A stretch of 14,363 nt of DNA, taken from assembly GCA_019155205.2 (NCBI GenBank), contig JAHNZQ020000308.1, positions 5,600,245 through 5,614,607 on the forward strand, read 5' to 3'. Origin of the DNA: Gracilaria vermiculophylla (taxonomy: Eukaryota > Rhodophyta > Florideophyceae > Gracilariales > Gracilariaceae). This document shows, piece after piece, positions 1 to 8,029 of this stretch. How positions within the stretch are numbered: position 1 is the stretch's first letter; each line of letters starts with the position of its first letter. The notes under the pieces were generated by a model that worked only from the letters and a program-made list of their open reading frames with translations, ran no database searches and was not told the DNA's origin. The position numbers were made by a program, and so were the translations under genes.

Positions 1-625
1 CCCGCCTGGCCGTTGGTATGGTGGTGGTATAAAGTGGCAAACAACTGTTTCATCCCAAGCATTTCCGTGATAGCGCTAATAAGCTTCGCCGCGAGCTGGG
101 ATCCGTTTTCCATAAAGAGGTACACTGGGATTCTACACGGGTGAACAAAGTTCTCCAGAAGGGTATCTGCCATTCCTGTTGCCGTGATGCTCCTAAGAGG
201 AATGGAACGCTTTATTTTCGAAAACCGATCGTTGATCACAAAGATAAATCAGTATCCTTTCTTCGACTTAGAGAGAGGGCCCAGAACATCTACGGCCGAG
301 AACTCCATAAAACCTAAAAGCGGGCTAAGGGTGAGTCGCGTTCGGTGTTTGCGGATATAGTCTCGAGCGGCGGCGCACAAGAGACAATCTGTCAACGTTT
401 GCAAAGCCTCATTAGACAAGTGCGATAAGTAAATCTTCCTCGTCATAATTGGAATACATTTGACGATCCACCGAGAGGCTCTGCAAGGCAAGGATAGTGC
501 GAAAGATACAGCACCCTCGATCGTAGGCTCGGTGGCACTACAGTTTGGAGAGCATTGTCCCGGGGAGCGTGGCGTACAAGTATGCCGTCGCGGTCAACAT
601 TCAATGACAATGTTAGACCCCTCAC
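1..625 (-). pseudogene. Integrase remnant, copy L (zinc domain and start of catalytic core)
   Basis: Integrase joins retroelement cDNA to target DNA. The N-terminal zinc region is at about 626-330. The first His of the HHCC motif is present (HYPCLAEP), the second is replaced in EP, and the C-x2-C pair survives as DCLLC. A frame change falls between about 443 and 491. The core begins with AVDVLGPL, giving the first catalytic Asp. A TGA at 249-251 then interrupts the conserved GY-FIFVINDRFSK stretch, after which the same frame stays readable to the window edge. The second catalytic site reads MENG (Asp to Glu) and the third reads NGQAG (Glu to Gly). Two of three DDE residues are thus altered, and the protein would be inactive even without the stop. 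Confidence 0.88.
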
Positions 626-789
626 AGTGGCAAGGCACTCCTTGCAGTACGTATCCGTACTCCGATCCTTCCAAACCTACGCTATGGTGATGGGGAGAAC
701 GTTTTCTCCTCCTCGACGAGAGCCATGACCTCAGGGAGTCTAGTGAATTTGCCTCTAGGTTCACAGCACTCCACGCATTCTCCTTCAGA
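626..789 (-). pseudogene. RNase H - integrase linker remnant, copy L
   Basis: This stretch matches the copy R stretch of about 11865-12030 by position. It would encode the variable connector between RNase H and the integrase zinc domain. The frame from RNase H runs out at a stop shortly after a TIPCLLIDIN-like segment, and no catalytic motif is expected here. I assign it only by colinearity. Confidence 0.6.
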
Positions 790-1325
790 TCCTCATTTCC
801 TGTTGTTGATATCGATTAATAGACATGGAATAGTGTTCTCCAAAGTTGGTTTATCTTCCTTTTCTGTAGAGATACGTGAAAGCGCGTTTACCGCCAGGTA
901 ATGCATGCCAGGGCAGTGGACGATGTTAAACGTGTACTCCAGTAGGCTTAGTCTCCATCTCTATGGGCCACCGGAAGTTTTTGTCAAGAACATTTTCCAC
1001 TTTAGTAGTGTATGGTCCGTCTTAAAGGTTGAATGCGCGTTCTTCAGGTTGGGGCGTAAAAGTAGCATCTCCCATACAATGGCGAGATGTTCGTGCGCCG
1101 AGGTATAATAATTCCGCTCTGGCGGTGAAAAGCCGCGACTCGAGTATCCTGTAGGTTTACGTCGATCTTCAATGTCTTCCTTTAGGAGGGTACATGCAAC
1201 GCAATATTTACAGGGGTCATTGTCGAGCACGACTCGGCCGTTTGGCTTCGAGAGAACCAAAGTCAGCGGCTTTATTAGTCTCCTCCGCAAGGGTTAAAAG
1301 GCTTCAAATTCTTCGTTCGCCAAGG
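790..1325 (-). pseudogene. RNase H remnant, copy L
   Basis: RNase H removes the RNA strand of the RNA:DNA hybrid during reverse transcription. The recognisable string is, in order: VVLDNDPC (first catalytic Asp region), GYSSRGFSPPERNYYTS, the glutamate in HEHLAIVW, and the Asp in FKTDHTLLKW. A stop at 961-963 interrupts the segment before WRLSLLEY. The domain then continues as FNIVHCPG and VNALSR, where the usual last Asp (ADALSR in the family) is Asn. The order and spacing are those of the Ty3/gypsy RNase H. The stop and the lost last Asp mark it as dead. Confidence 0.87.
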
Positions 1326-1354
1326 GGCCCATTTGCGTCGGTTTTTTCTTCTGC

Positions 1355-2140
1355 AATGGGTGAATTAACGGCGCCGCAATACGGGAGAAATTTGGAACAA
1401 ACGTCCGAAAGAAAATATACAACCTCAGGTAGAAGTGGAGCTCCAACTAGTTTATAAACGGATGAACTTCGTTGATGGCATACTGTGTCTTTATGGAAAC
1501 ATGTGGGTGGCCCCGGAGCACAACATGTGCCAAGTAATCCACCGAGGACTTAAAAAAGAAAAACTTCTCCAGCTTTAAGGGAAGTCCAGCATCCTTCAGG
1601 AGTTGGAGCACGTACTGAACAAGCATAAAGTGCTCCTCCACACTGCGAGAGTATTTAAAGACATCTTCAATAAAAAAAAAGGGCGTGCTGCAACTCCATC
1701 TTCGACAGGATTATGTCCACTGCTCGTTGAAACCTAGCGGGGGCATTTTTCAATCCAAAGGAAATCCTTACGCATGTAATAATTCTGCAGTGGGAGATGA
1801 AAGTTGTGGTGTGCTTATCGGCGTCATCCATCTCAGCTTGCCCGTAGCCAATTTTACCCTCCAGCGCGGAGGAAACGGACGCATCACCTAAGGAGTCGAT
1901 ATTTTCATCCATACGAGGTATCAGTACGAATCGCATACTTTTATCTCCTTGAGGCGTCTATAATCAATACAGAACCTCGTGAAGTCATCTTTTTGTCGCG
2001 AATACCACCGTGGAGGCCCATTTGGGATTGGAAGGCTCGATAACGCCTTTATCCAGCATCAGTTGGACCTCGTTGCGTTTGAATTCACACGCATGAGGCC
2101 CGGCTCTCCCTGGGAGTTCGAGTACCGGTTTTGGCTCAGG
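1355..2140 (-). pseudogene. Reverse transcriptase remnant, copy L
   Basis: This is the RNA-directed DNA polymerase remnant. On the minus strand the order is: GVIEPSNPKWAS (finger motif) near 2045, then a frame change, FCIDYRRLKE near 1965, another shift, RMDENIDSLGDA, the palm segment GYGQAEMDDAD, SFGLKNAPARFQRAVD, then the catalytic box and the HVLQLLKD-type segment (here QYVLQLLKDAGL) near 1600. The first catalytic Asp (LDA in the family) reads LEG and the catalytic box reads FIED, so two of three metal-binding Asp residues are Glu. A run of nine A on the plus strand (1672-1680) sits exactly at the catalytic box and is where the frame breaks. Confidence 0.88.
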
Positions 2141-2146
2141 CATAAG

Positions 2147-2749
2147 CTAGATTTGGTGCCTGGCCACGGTCACCTGTCTAAGGCCACCATACCGCATGTT
2201 CCAAAAGGCGTATAGCATCTCCACTATCCAATGGAGATACTCTTTAGTCTCTTCGCCAATTTGGAGCTTCTCCTGCCAAGTGGCAGGCTTCTCTTGCCCT
2301 GGAGTCGTCAATGCCGTTTTGACCTCTATGTTTGCGATTGAATTGTGTTCATCATTGTCGTCCATACCGAGAAGATGAGCCAGTCCTGCAAGGCCGGGTA
2401 GTGCCAATCCGATGACCAATCCTTTTGAAGCTGCAAAGTTGACTCGTCGACTCCTTCCGGTTAGCAAAAAAGACCTTGAAGAGAACAGTCATCACTGTTT
2501 TCGTTACGCCATTCGCCATCATGAAGTGCTGTTTAGTCGTTAGATGAGGACTTTCCTGTAGGAATGAGAGGCCGGAGGCATTGGTCTGCACCTAAACTTT
2601 GGCCTGACTTCTCGCTTTCATTTTGATACTCTTCACCACCCGGAGCTTGATTGACTGCGTCTCCTTTGAAAGATTACCCACTTGACGCGCATTGGCATCC
2701 GGTCTTGGAGATGCGGACACAGTACCTACGGAATAGGGGTCGTGAAACG
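2147..2749 (-). pseudogene. Protease - RT linker remnant, copy L
   Basis: This connector of the polyprotein lies between retropepsin and RT. Conserved with copy R are ASGLSFLQESPHLTTKQ (near 2570), FFANRKES (near 2460) and the charged stretch WQEKLQIGEE (near 2265) just before the RT domain. These blocks occur at the same mirrored distances in R. I know no enzymatic role for this region; in Ty3-like elements it carries cleavage sites and a spacer. Overlapping frames at 2352-2591 and 2147-2467 show a frame change near 2400-2467. Confidence 0.75.
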
Positions 2750-3119
2750 TCATCTTCCACAGGCGTGGGTATACTGCACGCACATACCGATCCACACAGG
2801 AAATGCCCAATACAGACTGTGCTGACAAATAGGTCTATACTAGGAACTACAACTTCACCTGTAAAGAGCCTAACCGGAGATACAAAAGTAATGCTTCAAG
2901 TACGTTCAACGCTCGACGCGAAGCGTCTCTCACGGTAGAGAGCCTGCCGGTCCTCAAAGAGCCGAGAGCAAACCGCGGGAGCACATTAGTGTGCACCAGG
3001 TTAGGGCCAAACCCGGGTTGAAGGACATCGTGCACCGTTATGGAGGCGAGTGATGAACATCCTATAGAGACAAACACCTTATAATTCCCTGCAGTGGAGC
3101 GTGCAGACAGAGTCCTCAA
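2750..3119 (-). pseudogene. Retropepsin-like aspartic protease remnant, copy L
   Basis: The protease would cut the Gag-Pol polyprotein. The segment YKVFVSIGCSSLASITV leads into the active site. Where the family has Asp-Thr/Ser-Gly-Ala, copy L has QPGF, followed by the well-kept GPNLVH. The catalytic Asp is therefore replaced by Gln. After a frame break the C-terminal segment reads SVLGISCVDRYVRAVYP, comparable to the ILG-x-x-F motif that closes retropepsins. It is inactive by active-site loss as well as by frame damage. Confidence 0.82.
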
Positions 3120-3708
3120 AGGCGTCGAATGGGTCCGAATGGACTGGGGGGTCCGCTGCTTCTGCGTCGACTATGCAGATTGTTTCTCCGTTTTCCCTAG
3201 AGGCGACCTCTTTTGGTCCGAGGCTCGCCGGAAAGGAGCCACGTGGAGTCTCTACTCGTGATCCTTAAGGTTTTCCTGGTTGAGAGGGAGTTAAGTTTCA
3301 GAGGGGTACGGCTGCCTAAGTTACGCATCGAAATGCAACGTGTTCCCCCGAGGTACAACTGGTTTGGGATCTGACCTCTGCACTGGTGGCGCATGTGCGA
3401 GTAGAACACGCTTCGTTCCAATTGGAATGCGGTAACTGAAGCTCCCTTGAGGGGAGCAGATAACGTGGTGCCTGGCTTGACGACTTCCGCTCTTCGTTGG
3501 TGTGTCCTTCAGATTCGGGAAATTATTCTCCCATTCCTGCTCAATGGCGGCCCTGACTACCGGGATGAGAGTAATACAGTGTACGGGATCAGCGAATTGC
3601 GTCAGGCCGTGGGTAGCACCAAGGGTTTGCTAGTCGAACGGTCTTGTAGGATCCTGCAGAAGCGTACGAGGTCGGTGACAAGGGTGTCCTTGTCCTAGAA
3701 GGTGCTCC
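3120..3708 (-). pseudogene. Gag C-terminal region with relic zinc knuckle, copy L
   Basis: This part links capsid and protease. It contains PLSPTSYASAGSYKTVRLANP just after the capsid frame (mirror of SPPTSYASARSYRSVRFANP in copy R). Further on, near 3400, the sequence reads VFYSHMRHQCRG. This can be read as a broken CCHC zinc knuckle (C-x2-C-x4-H-x4-C) with both leading Cys replaced. The match is only suggestive. Nucleocapsid zinc knuckles bind genomic RNA. No continuous frame remains across the region. Confidence 0.6.
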
Positions 3709-4440
3709 CTAAAATGAGGGGTATGTGAAAAAAAGGCCCTTTTGCTTTCCGTTAAGCGTGAGTTTGAAAACCTCCTCTGAGACGCTGCAGTCCAACATCA
3801 AAGCGGATGCCAGACAATTCCTTAAGGAAGTTTCTTTTATCAAAACTGGAGCGTGTCTGAAGCGAATGGCACGATGCATATCCCCATATAATTCCTCGAG
3901 GCGTGCTAGCTCCGTATAGGTGGTCTCCAGGTGCGTCGTAAAGTGACTACGCACCAGGGCGCGGATCGGGGGCATGAGTCCCTCAGCAAACAACGACTTC
4001 AGCCGCCGTTTAGAGTACACATTCTCGCATCTTAAGGCCTTCGTCCAAAACTTCTATGAGAACTTCGTTTCGGTCACTACTGTATTCTGCCTATAGGACG
4101 TGACTTCATCATCAGCATCGGCTATCACATCATCCGTTTCGTACCTTTTAATGATTAAATTTACCATCTTGGGGTACGTCATCAAGATCTCCGTCCCAGG
4201 ATGATCCATAATGGTGCTGTCTTTCGTGTGGCGTAGCTGCACTGGCGAGTGCGCTTGACCTGTGAGATAGAACTGAATGCCCCAGACGGCGGTACCTTCG
4301 TGGACACCATTGGTATCACACGCCAAACGGAAGCGTGTTAAGAACTTCAACATCGAGATGGGGTCTTAACCTAAGAAGGAGTGCTTCTTCACCTGAATAT
4401 CTATCCGGCGCTGGATCTTCGTTAGTCGTTCAGCGACCGA
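3709..4440 (-). pseudogene. Gag capsid-domain remnant, copy L
   Basis: This is the capsid (retrotransposon gag) domain, which forms the virus-like particle. From the N-side it reads LTKIQRRIDIQVKKH, FLTRFRLACDTNGVHEGTAV, IQFYLTGQAH, TEILMTYPKMVNLIIKRY, TSYRQNTVV, then YSKRRLKSLFAEGLMPPIRA and HFTTHLETTYTELARLE. The frame is the same across the two halves (4054-4353 and 3709-4020) and a stop near 4054 separates them. Copy R has the same blocks in one open stretch, so this copy is the more damaged. Assignment as capsid rests on position upstream of zinc knuckle and protease and on the helical pattern, not on a catalytic motif. Confidence 0.8.
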
Positions 4441-4453
4441 CGCTTCGTAAAGA

Positions 4454-5548
4454 GTGGAGCGATCATTCAACCGGAAGGTGTCAAAATTCACAAGTTTTGG
4501 CGAAGAGGTAGTTGACTGCGACGACCGTCTTCAACCTTCTGGTTTTCATTTCAGAAGGTATACCGTCCTCCAAGCTGGAGTTGACCACGGATTCAGAGTC
4601 TGTGCTTCTCTCCGAGTCGATGTCTCACTTTACACTCTTTTCCCTCCTTTTGTTTTGGCGTCTTTTCTTTAGGTGGTCTGGGTGAATGACGGTACCCCCG
4701 CTATATCGATTCACCTGAGGATTATCGTATCCTTCTCTCCTTCGGTAAAGTACTTCGCGACCGATATCCTGTCCTCCTCCCCGAAAAGAAAGGTCCATAC
4801 GGTGCATAGAAAAATTCTTGAGGTGTTCCCGTTTCCCTACAGCGATATCCTTTCCTCATCTGGCGTAGGGGCTGGCCGTATCCTGTGTTTCTCTGCCTGG
4901 TGTCACCTTAGGTGTTGATAGAGGGAGCCTCTTCTGTACGGAAGAATGAATTCGAAATACCGCTGTGGAGAGCAGCAGCGCAGTTTGCGAACGAACCATC
5001 ACAAGCATAACATTGGAGATCACATCTAAGAAGTAGTCCGAATCCAGCAACGCATCCATGGCCTGGCGAGCACTCTCCGTTGTGATCTTTTTCCTAAGAG
5101 CAAGGTGGCGTGCCCCATGTTGTGCCTGAAAACCTGCAGGAATTGTTTTGACCAACGCCAGGGAGAGCCAATCCGTTAGGAGTGGGGCCTGTGACTCCGG
5201 GAGAGAGTTATCTTCCGGGTTTTCCCGCCCGTGTAGCTTCTGAGGTAGTGGCTGGGATGCCGTGTACGGTTACTCAACCTCCTTGTCGGCTTTTTCCAGA
5301 GTTGTCACAGAAAATTCCGCTTGCCTCCGGTCGTGCACTCTTTTAAGGCGATTCATGAAACGCTCCACAGAGACCCCAGGATTCCTAAGGAGAATTTCAA
5401 GTTCCTCTAGTCTGATGGCCATATTTTGGGGAGCGCTATGTGATGCGCCCACCAACGGAGTGCGGTGCTTGAGGGGACTGCAAGGTGAATTCCATGGGGT
5501 TCTCGAAAGTGCACATATCCAAATAGGTCGGAGGTGATTTCCTTCCAC
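4454..5548 (-). pseudogene. Region upstream of capsid, copy L (N-terminal Gag or separate ORF)
   Basis: One minus-strand frame runs from 5548 to 4625 with two internal stops (5270-5272 and 4856-4858), over about 307 codons. It ends in the TGA at 4625-4627, which is also present at the mirrored place in copy R. Conserved blocks include NPGVSVERFMNRLKRVHD, TASQPLPQKL, an LTDWLSL helix, KITTESARQAMDALLDSDYF, FRGGGQDIG and a strongly basic tail KKRRQNKRREKS. After the TGA the protein turns Ser/Glu-rich (DIDSERSTDSES). I recognise no known domain. It may be an N-terminal extension of Gag or a distinct upstream ORF. The basic tail suggests nucleic-acid binding or nuclear targeting (inference). Confidence 0.65.
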
Positions 5549-5800
5549 TTCCGAATCACCTTATAGAAAATTTTCACTGTTAGAATCCAATCGGTGCAAA
5601 CTAAAAAAACTGTTCTGTCGCATCTTTTATGATTCCTTAAGGAAACGGACGTTGTAATTCGGGAGACCAGTTGTCGTACCGTCAATTCTCCTTTCGAGGT
5701 GATAGCGCACAAGGTCCGTTGCGAGTTTTTGGTGACTCCCAAGGCGCGAGCTCCTAAACGTGGTCTCCAGTGATCACAGTCACGAACCGGGGGAATCTTG
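5549..5800 (-). pseudogene. Probable start of the gag-side reading frame, copy L
   Basis: A frame open from 5742 to 5407 carries SVSLRNHKRCDRTVFLVC followed by FYKVIRKWKEITSDL. The mirrored part of copy R at 6950-7120 keeps RTVFLVCND and KVIRQRMEITLDL in one frame, though with stops. Keeping a peptide pattern across both copies suggests coding origin. Further upstream both copies share stops, so translation probably began somewhere in this stretch. No start codon can be chosen with confidence. Confidence 0.45.
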
Positions 5801-6327
5801 AAAGAAATTCCACAAGCACCACGCGTAGAAGGGGATACACTGGGCGGACAATGCTTTTACAGGCACTGCTATGAGGCAACCTGGGGATCTGCGGCTAAAA
5901 CATTTGACGGCGTTAAACAAGAGTCTCCAACAGGAAAAGCAGAAGAAGTATCGAAGGTGCTTGATTTATTTCCCCGAGAGGTTGGGCTCACCCGGAAGAT
6001 TACGTATAGTGCAAGGACCCTCCCTCGACAGGTCTCACGATTGGGCACTAGTCTGATCACCTATATCAATTAACGAAAATAAATCTAAATTCTACAATTC
6101 CTCAGGAGTACCATAGCACACAGGGGTTGAATAATGCACCGTGCAGCTCAGTTCATAAAATAAGAACACTTTTGAGGCATATCCCGATTGAAAAACACAA
6201 AATAAGATCACCTTCGGATCCACTGTACTACACCACCAGCCGCCTTCGCCGGACATAGTCATTTCAGTCTTCTATCCCCGGTTTCCCAGTTAGAGCCTAT
6301 GTACAGGAACACCCCGAAAAGAAAGCG
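5801..6327 (-). other. 5' leader / LTR-like non-coding region, copy L
   Basis: No supported gene lies here. The sequence is homologous to 6328-6860 of copy R, and both copies carry a TAG at the same aligned place (5869-5871 and 6778-6780), consistent with non-coding origin. It contains the conserved AT-rich block at 6070-6095 and a TATA-like string at the axis. By position it should hold the 5' LTR and untranslated leader. I could not fix LTR ends (TG...CA) or a primer binding site from sequence alone. Confidence 0.6.
6070..6095 (-). other. Conserved AT-rich leader block, copy L
   Basis: Read on the minus strand this matches 6561-6586 of copy R at 24 of 26 positions, clearly better than the flanks. 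It is an island of A/T in a mixed-composition leader. It may be an LTR promoter or polyadenylation element. Confidence 0.5.
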
Positions 6328-6330
6328 GGC

Positions 6331-6338
6331 ATTTTATA
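6331..6338 (-). promoter_or_regulatory. TATA-like string at the palindrome axis
   Basis: The minus strand reads TATAAAAT here, within a GC-rich surround. It lies at the 5' end of copy L and points into it, where an LTR promoter could be. Nearby GCGG (6325-6328) and CCGC (6340-6343) could pair around it. It could equally be chance, and no transcription start is visible. Confidence 0.25.
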
Positions 6339-6560
6339 TCCGCCCCCAAATCCAAGGGCCCTAACCCGAGGTGGGCGTCCTGCAAGCGGGCTACATGCAC
6401 ATGTGCTTGCACTTCTCCAGTTCTGAGGTAGAGTGGATCCTTAGGTGATATTGTGGTGTGGCTTTTCGACGCGGTATTCGTAAAGAGGCCTCGTGTTTTA
6501 ATAACTCAGCCCCATGGTGCATGATTCGGCCCACATGCGATACAGTACCTCTGAAATACG

Positions 6561-6586
6561 GTAGAATTTAAATTTATTTTAGTTAA
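6561..6586 (+). other. Conserved AT-rich leader block, copy R
   Basis: Partner of 6070-6095, at 24 of 26 identical bases. It begins GTAGAATTTA and ends TTAA. Candidate LTR control element by position and conservation only. Confidence 0.5.
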
Positions 6587-6900
6587 CCTGTGCAGGTACT
6601 TACTACAGTAGTGAGGATCTGTCAAGGCGGGCTCCCGGCGTGATACTTAATCTGTTGGTCGATCTCCACCTCTGGGGAAGCAAACCAAGCACCGTTGAGT
6701 CTACGTCTATTTTTCCGATTGGAGACTCTCGACCAACATACTAGGGTTTCTAAGCCACCGATCCCCGGGTTTCCTCGTAGCAGCGCGTGTAGGTGCATTG
6801 TCAGCCCAGTGAACCCCCTCCTCTCCGCTTGGTGTTTGCAGATTCCCGTTCAGAAATGCCCCGGCTCGCAACAGAGAATACCGGAGACTATACTAAGAAA

Positions 6901-7311
6901 CTCACGCCTTTTTAGTTAACAAAACCTCCTAACAGACTTTGTGAACTACCACATCGAAAGAAGAACTGACGGCACCACAACCGGTCTCCAGACTTGGAAA
7001 ATCCGTTTCCTAAAGAAATAGGAAAAGTCATCACAGAACAGTGTTTCTAGTTTGCAACGATCGGAACCCAACAGTAGAATTATTCATTAAGGTGATTCGG
7101 CAGAGGATGGAAATCACCCTCGACCTCCTCTTTTATGAACCCGTCAGAACCCTCAATGGAAACCTTTAATACAGGACCCTCCAAACCCCGACTCCGTTGG
7201 TGGATGTAGCACGCGCAGCGCTCTCCAGGAGGTGACCGTCATACTGGAGGACCCTGAAAGTCTCCTTTGGAATCCTGGCTCCTCTGTGGAGCATTTTAGG
7301 AATCGACTTAG
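6901..7311 (+). pseudogene. Probable start of the gag-side reading frame, copy R
   Basis: This stretch mirrors 5344-5754 of copy L and keeps peptide patterns of that copy through several stops: RTVFLVCND near 7045, KVIRQRMEITLDL near 7090, and NPGSSVEHFRNRL near 7280, followed by a TGA and then VHDQRQAE. Conservation across the copies shows that the reading frame extended upstream of the Met at 7312, so that Met is unlikely to be the original start. Confidence 0.5.
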
Positions 7312-8029
7312 ATGAGTCCACGATCAGAGGCAAGCGGAATCCCACGCGACACCTTGGAGAACGACGACGTGGTGGTTGAAGAACAGCACACGGCATCGCA
7401 GCCGCCACCTCAAGAGCTGCAGGGAAGGGAGCACCCGGAAGTTAACTCCCTCCTGGAGGCGCTGGCCTCACGCCTCACGGATTGGCTCTCTCAGGAGGTG
7501 GTCGAAAGAATACCTGCAGGTGTTAAAGCTCACTTTGGAGCGCGCCGCCACGTTCTTGTGGAGAAAATAACAACGAAGAGTGCTCACTGTGCTGTGCATG
7601 CTTTGCTGGATTCCAGCCGCTACCTAAAGGTGATCTCAGATGTAATCCCTGCGAAGGTTCATTCCCAAACCGCGCAGCTGCTTGCCGCAGCAACGTTTCT
7701 AAATCAATCTTCCATACAGGAGAGATTCTCTACATTAACACCTAAGGTGACCCTTGGCAGAGGACGACAGGATGCTGCAACCGCTTACGCCAAAATAGGA
7801 AAGGATATTGCTGTAGGTAAACGGAAACGCCTCATGAAATTTTGCTATGCACCGTCTGGACCTATCTTTTCGCGGAGGAGGACAGGATATCGGTCACGAA
7901 GTACTTTACTGAAGGAGAGAAGGACATGATACTCCTCGGGTGAATCGTTATAGCGGGGGTACAGTCATTTACCCAGACAACCTTTAAGAAAGACGCCAAA
8001 ACAAACGGAGGGAAAAAAGTATAATGTGA
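7312..8029 (+). pseudogene. Region upstream of capsid, copy R (N-terminal Gag or separate ORF)
   Basis: An open stretch 7312-7929 encodes, from about residue 28, TASQPPPQELQGRE, ALASRLTDWLSQ, ERIPAGVKAHFGARRH, KITTKSAHCAVHALLDSSRY and GKDIAVGKRKRL. Between 7800 and 7850 a one-base shift moves the conserved frame to the one starting at 7847 (MHRLDLSFRGGGQDIG). That frame has stops at 7910 and 7985 before the basic motif RRQNKRREKS and the TGA at 8027-8029 shared with copy L. The middle part is predicted helical. No known family was recognised. It sits where the N-terminus of Gag would be, but it is longer than a usual capsid lead-in. Confidence 0.65.

Larger units (their letters stand above)
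1..6327. repeat. Left arm of a ~12.65 kb quasi-palindrome
   Basis: Read on the minus strand, this arm matches 6328-12652 read on the plus strand, in the same order and almost without length change. Anchors (L/R): GGATCC 6215/6440, AT-rich block 6095/6561, AAGGTGATTCGG 5562/7089, shared TGA 4627/8027, gag tyrosine block 4019/8634, RT Met-Asp-Glu 1912/10743, integrase first zinc His 499/12154, integrase catalytic Glu site 2/12647. Each pair sums to between 12649 and 12656. By eye the better gag segments are about three-quarters identical. Similarity continues through the non-coding leader and fades within ~100 bases of the axis. The arm is cut by the window start, so its real length is unknown. 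Confidence 0.9.
1..6327 (-). mobile_element. Ty3/gypsy chromovirus-type retrotransposon, copy L (decayed, truncated by window edge)
   Basis: Copy L is transcribed right to left. It shows, in order, leader, gag, retropepsin, RT, RNase H and integrase, the Ty3/gypsy order (integrase after RNase H). The 3' part, which would contain the integrase C-terminus, chromodomain and 3' LTR, lies outside the window. No domain is intact: several frame changes and many stops interrupt the polyprotein, and key catalytic residues are substituted. It belongs to the same family as copy R, which carries a chromodomain, so chromovirus membership of L is inferred from R. LTR boundaries were not resolved because only one end is visible. 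Confidence 0.88.
6328..6900 (+). other. 5' leader / LTR-like non-coding region, copy R
   Basis: No supported gene is present; the short open frame at 6695-6919 has no matching frame in copy L. The region mirrors 5755-6327. Well-matched stretches include GTGGATCC, the AT-rich block, TTGGAGACTCT (6718-6728), and the run around 6790-6870. TTGGAGACTCT is conserved in both copies, but I cannot tie it to a tRNA end, so it is not called as a primer binding site. The 5' LTR probably lies here with unresolved borders. Confidence 0.6.

Noticed and set aside
5262..5537. Plus-strand open frame in copy L
   Set aside because: It lies opposite the conserved minus-strand gag-side frame (NPGVSVERFMNRL). Shadow.
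5798..6073. Plus-strand open frame in the copy L leader
   Set aside because: No similar plus-strand-equivalent frame in the mirrored leader of copy R, and no recognisable domain.
6718..6728. TTGGAGACTCT, conserved in both leaders, as a tRNA primer binding site
   Set aside because: It has the TGG start, but no LTR end (CA) precedes it directly, and I cannot match it to a known tRNA 3' end with confidence.
6695..6919. Short open frame in the copy R leader as a gene
   Set aside because: The homologous leader of copy L keeps no matching peptide in this frame. Consistent with chance.
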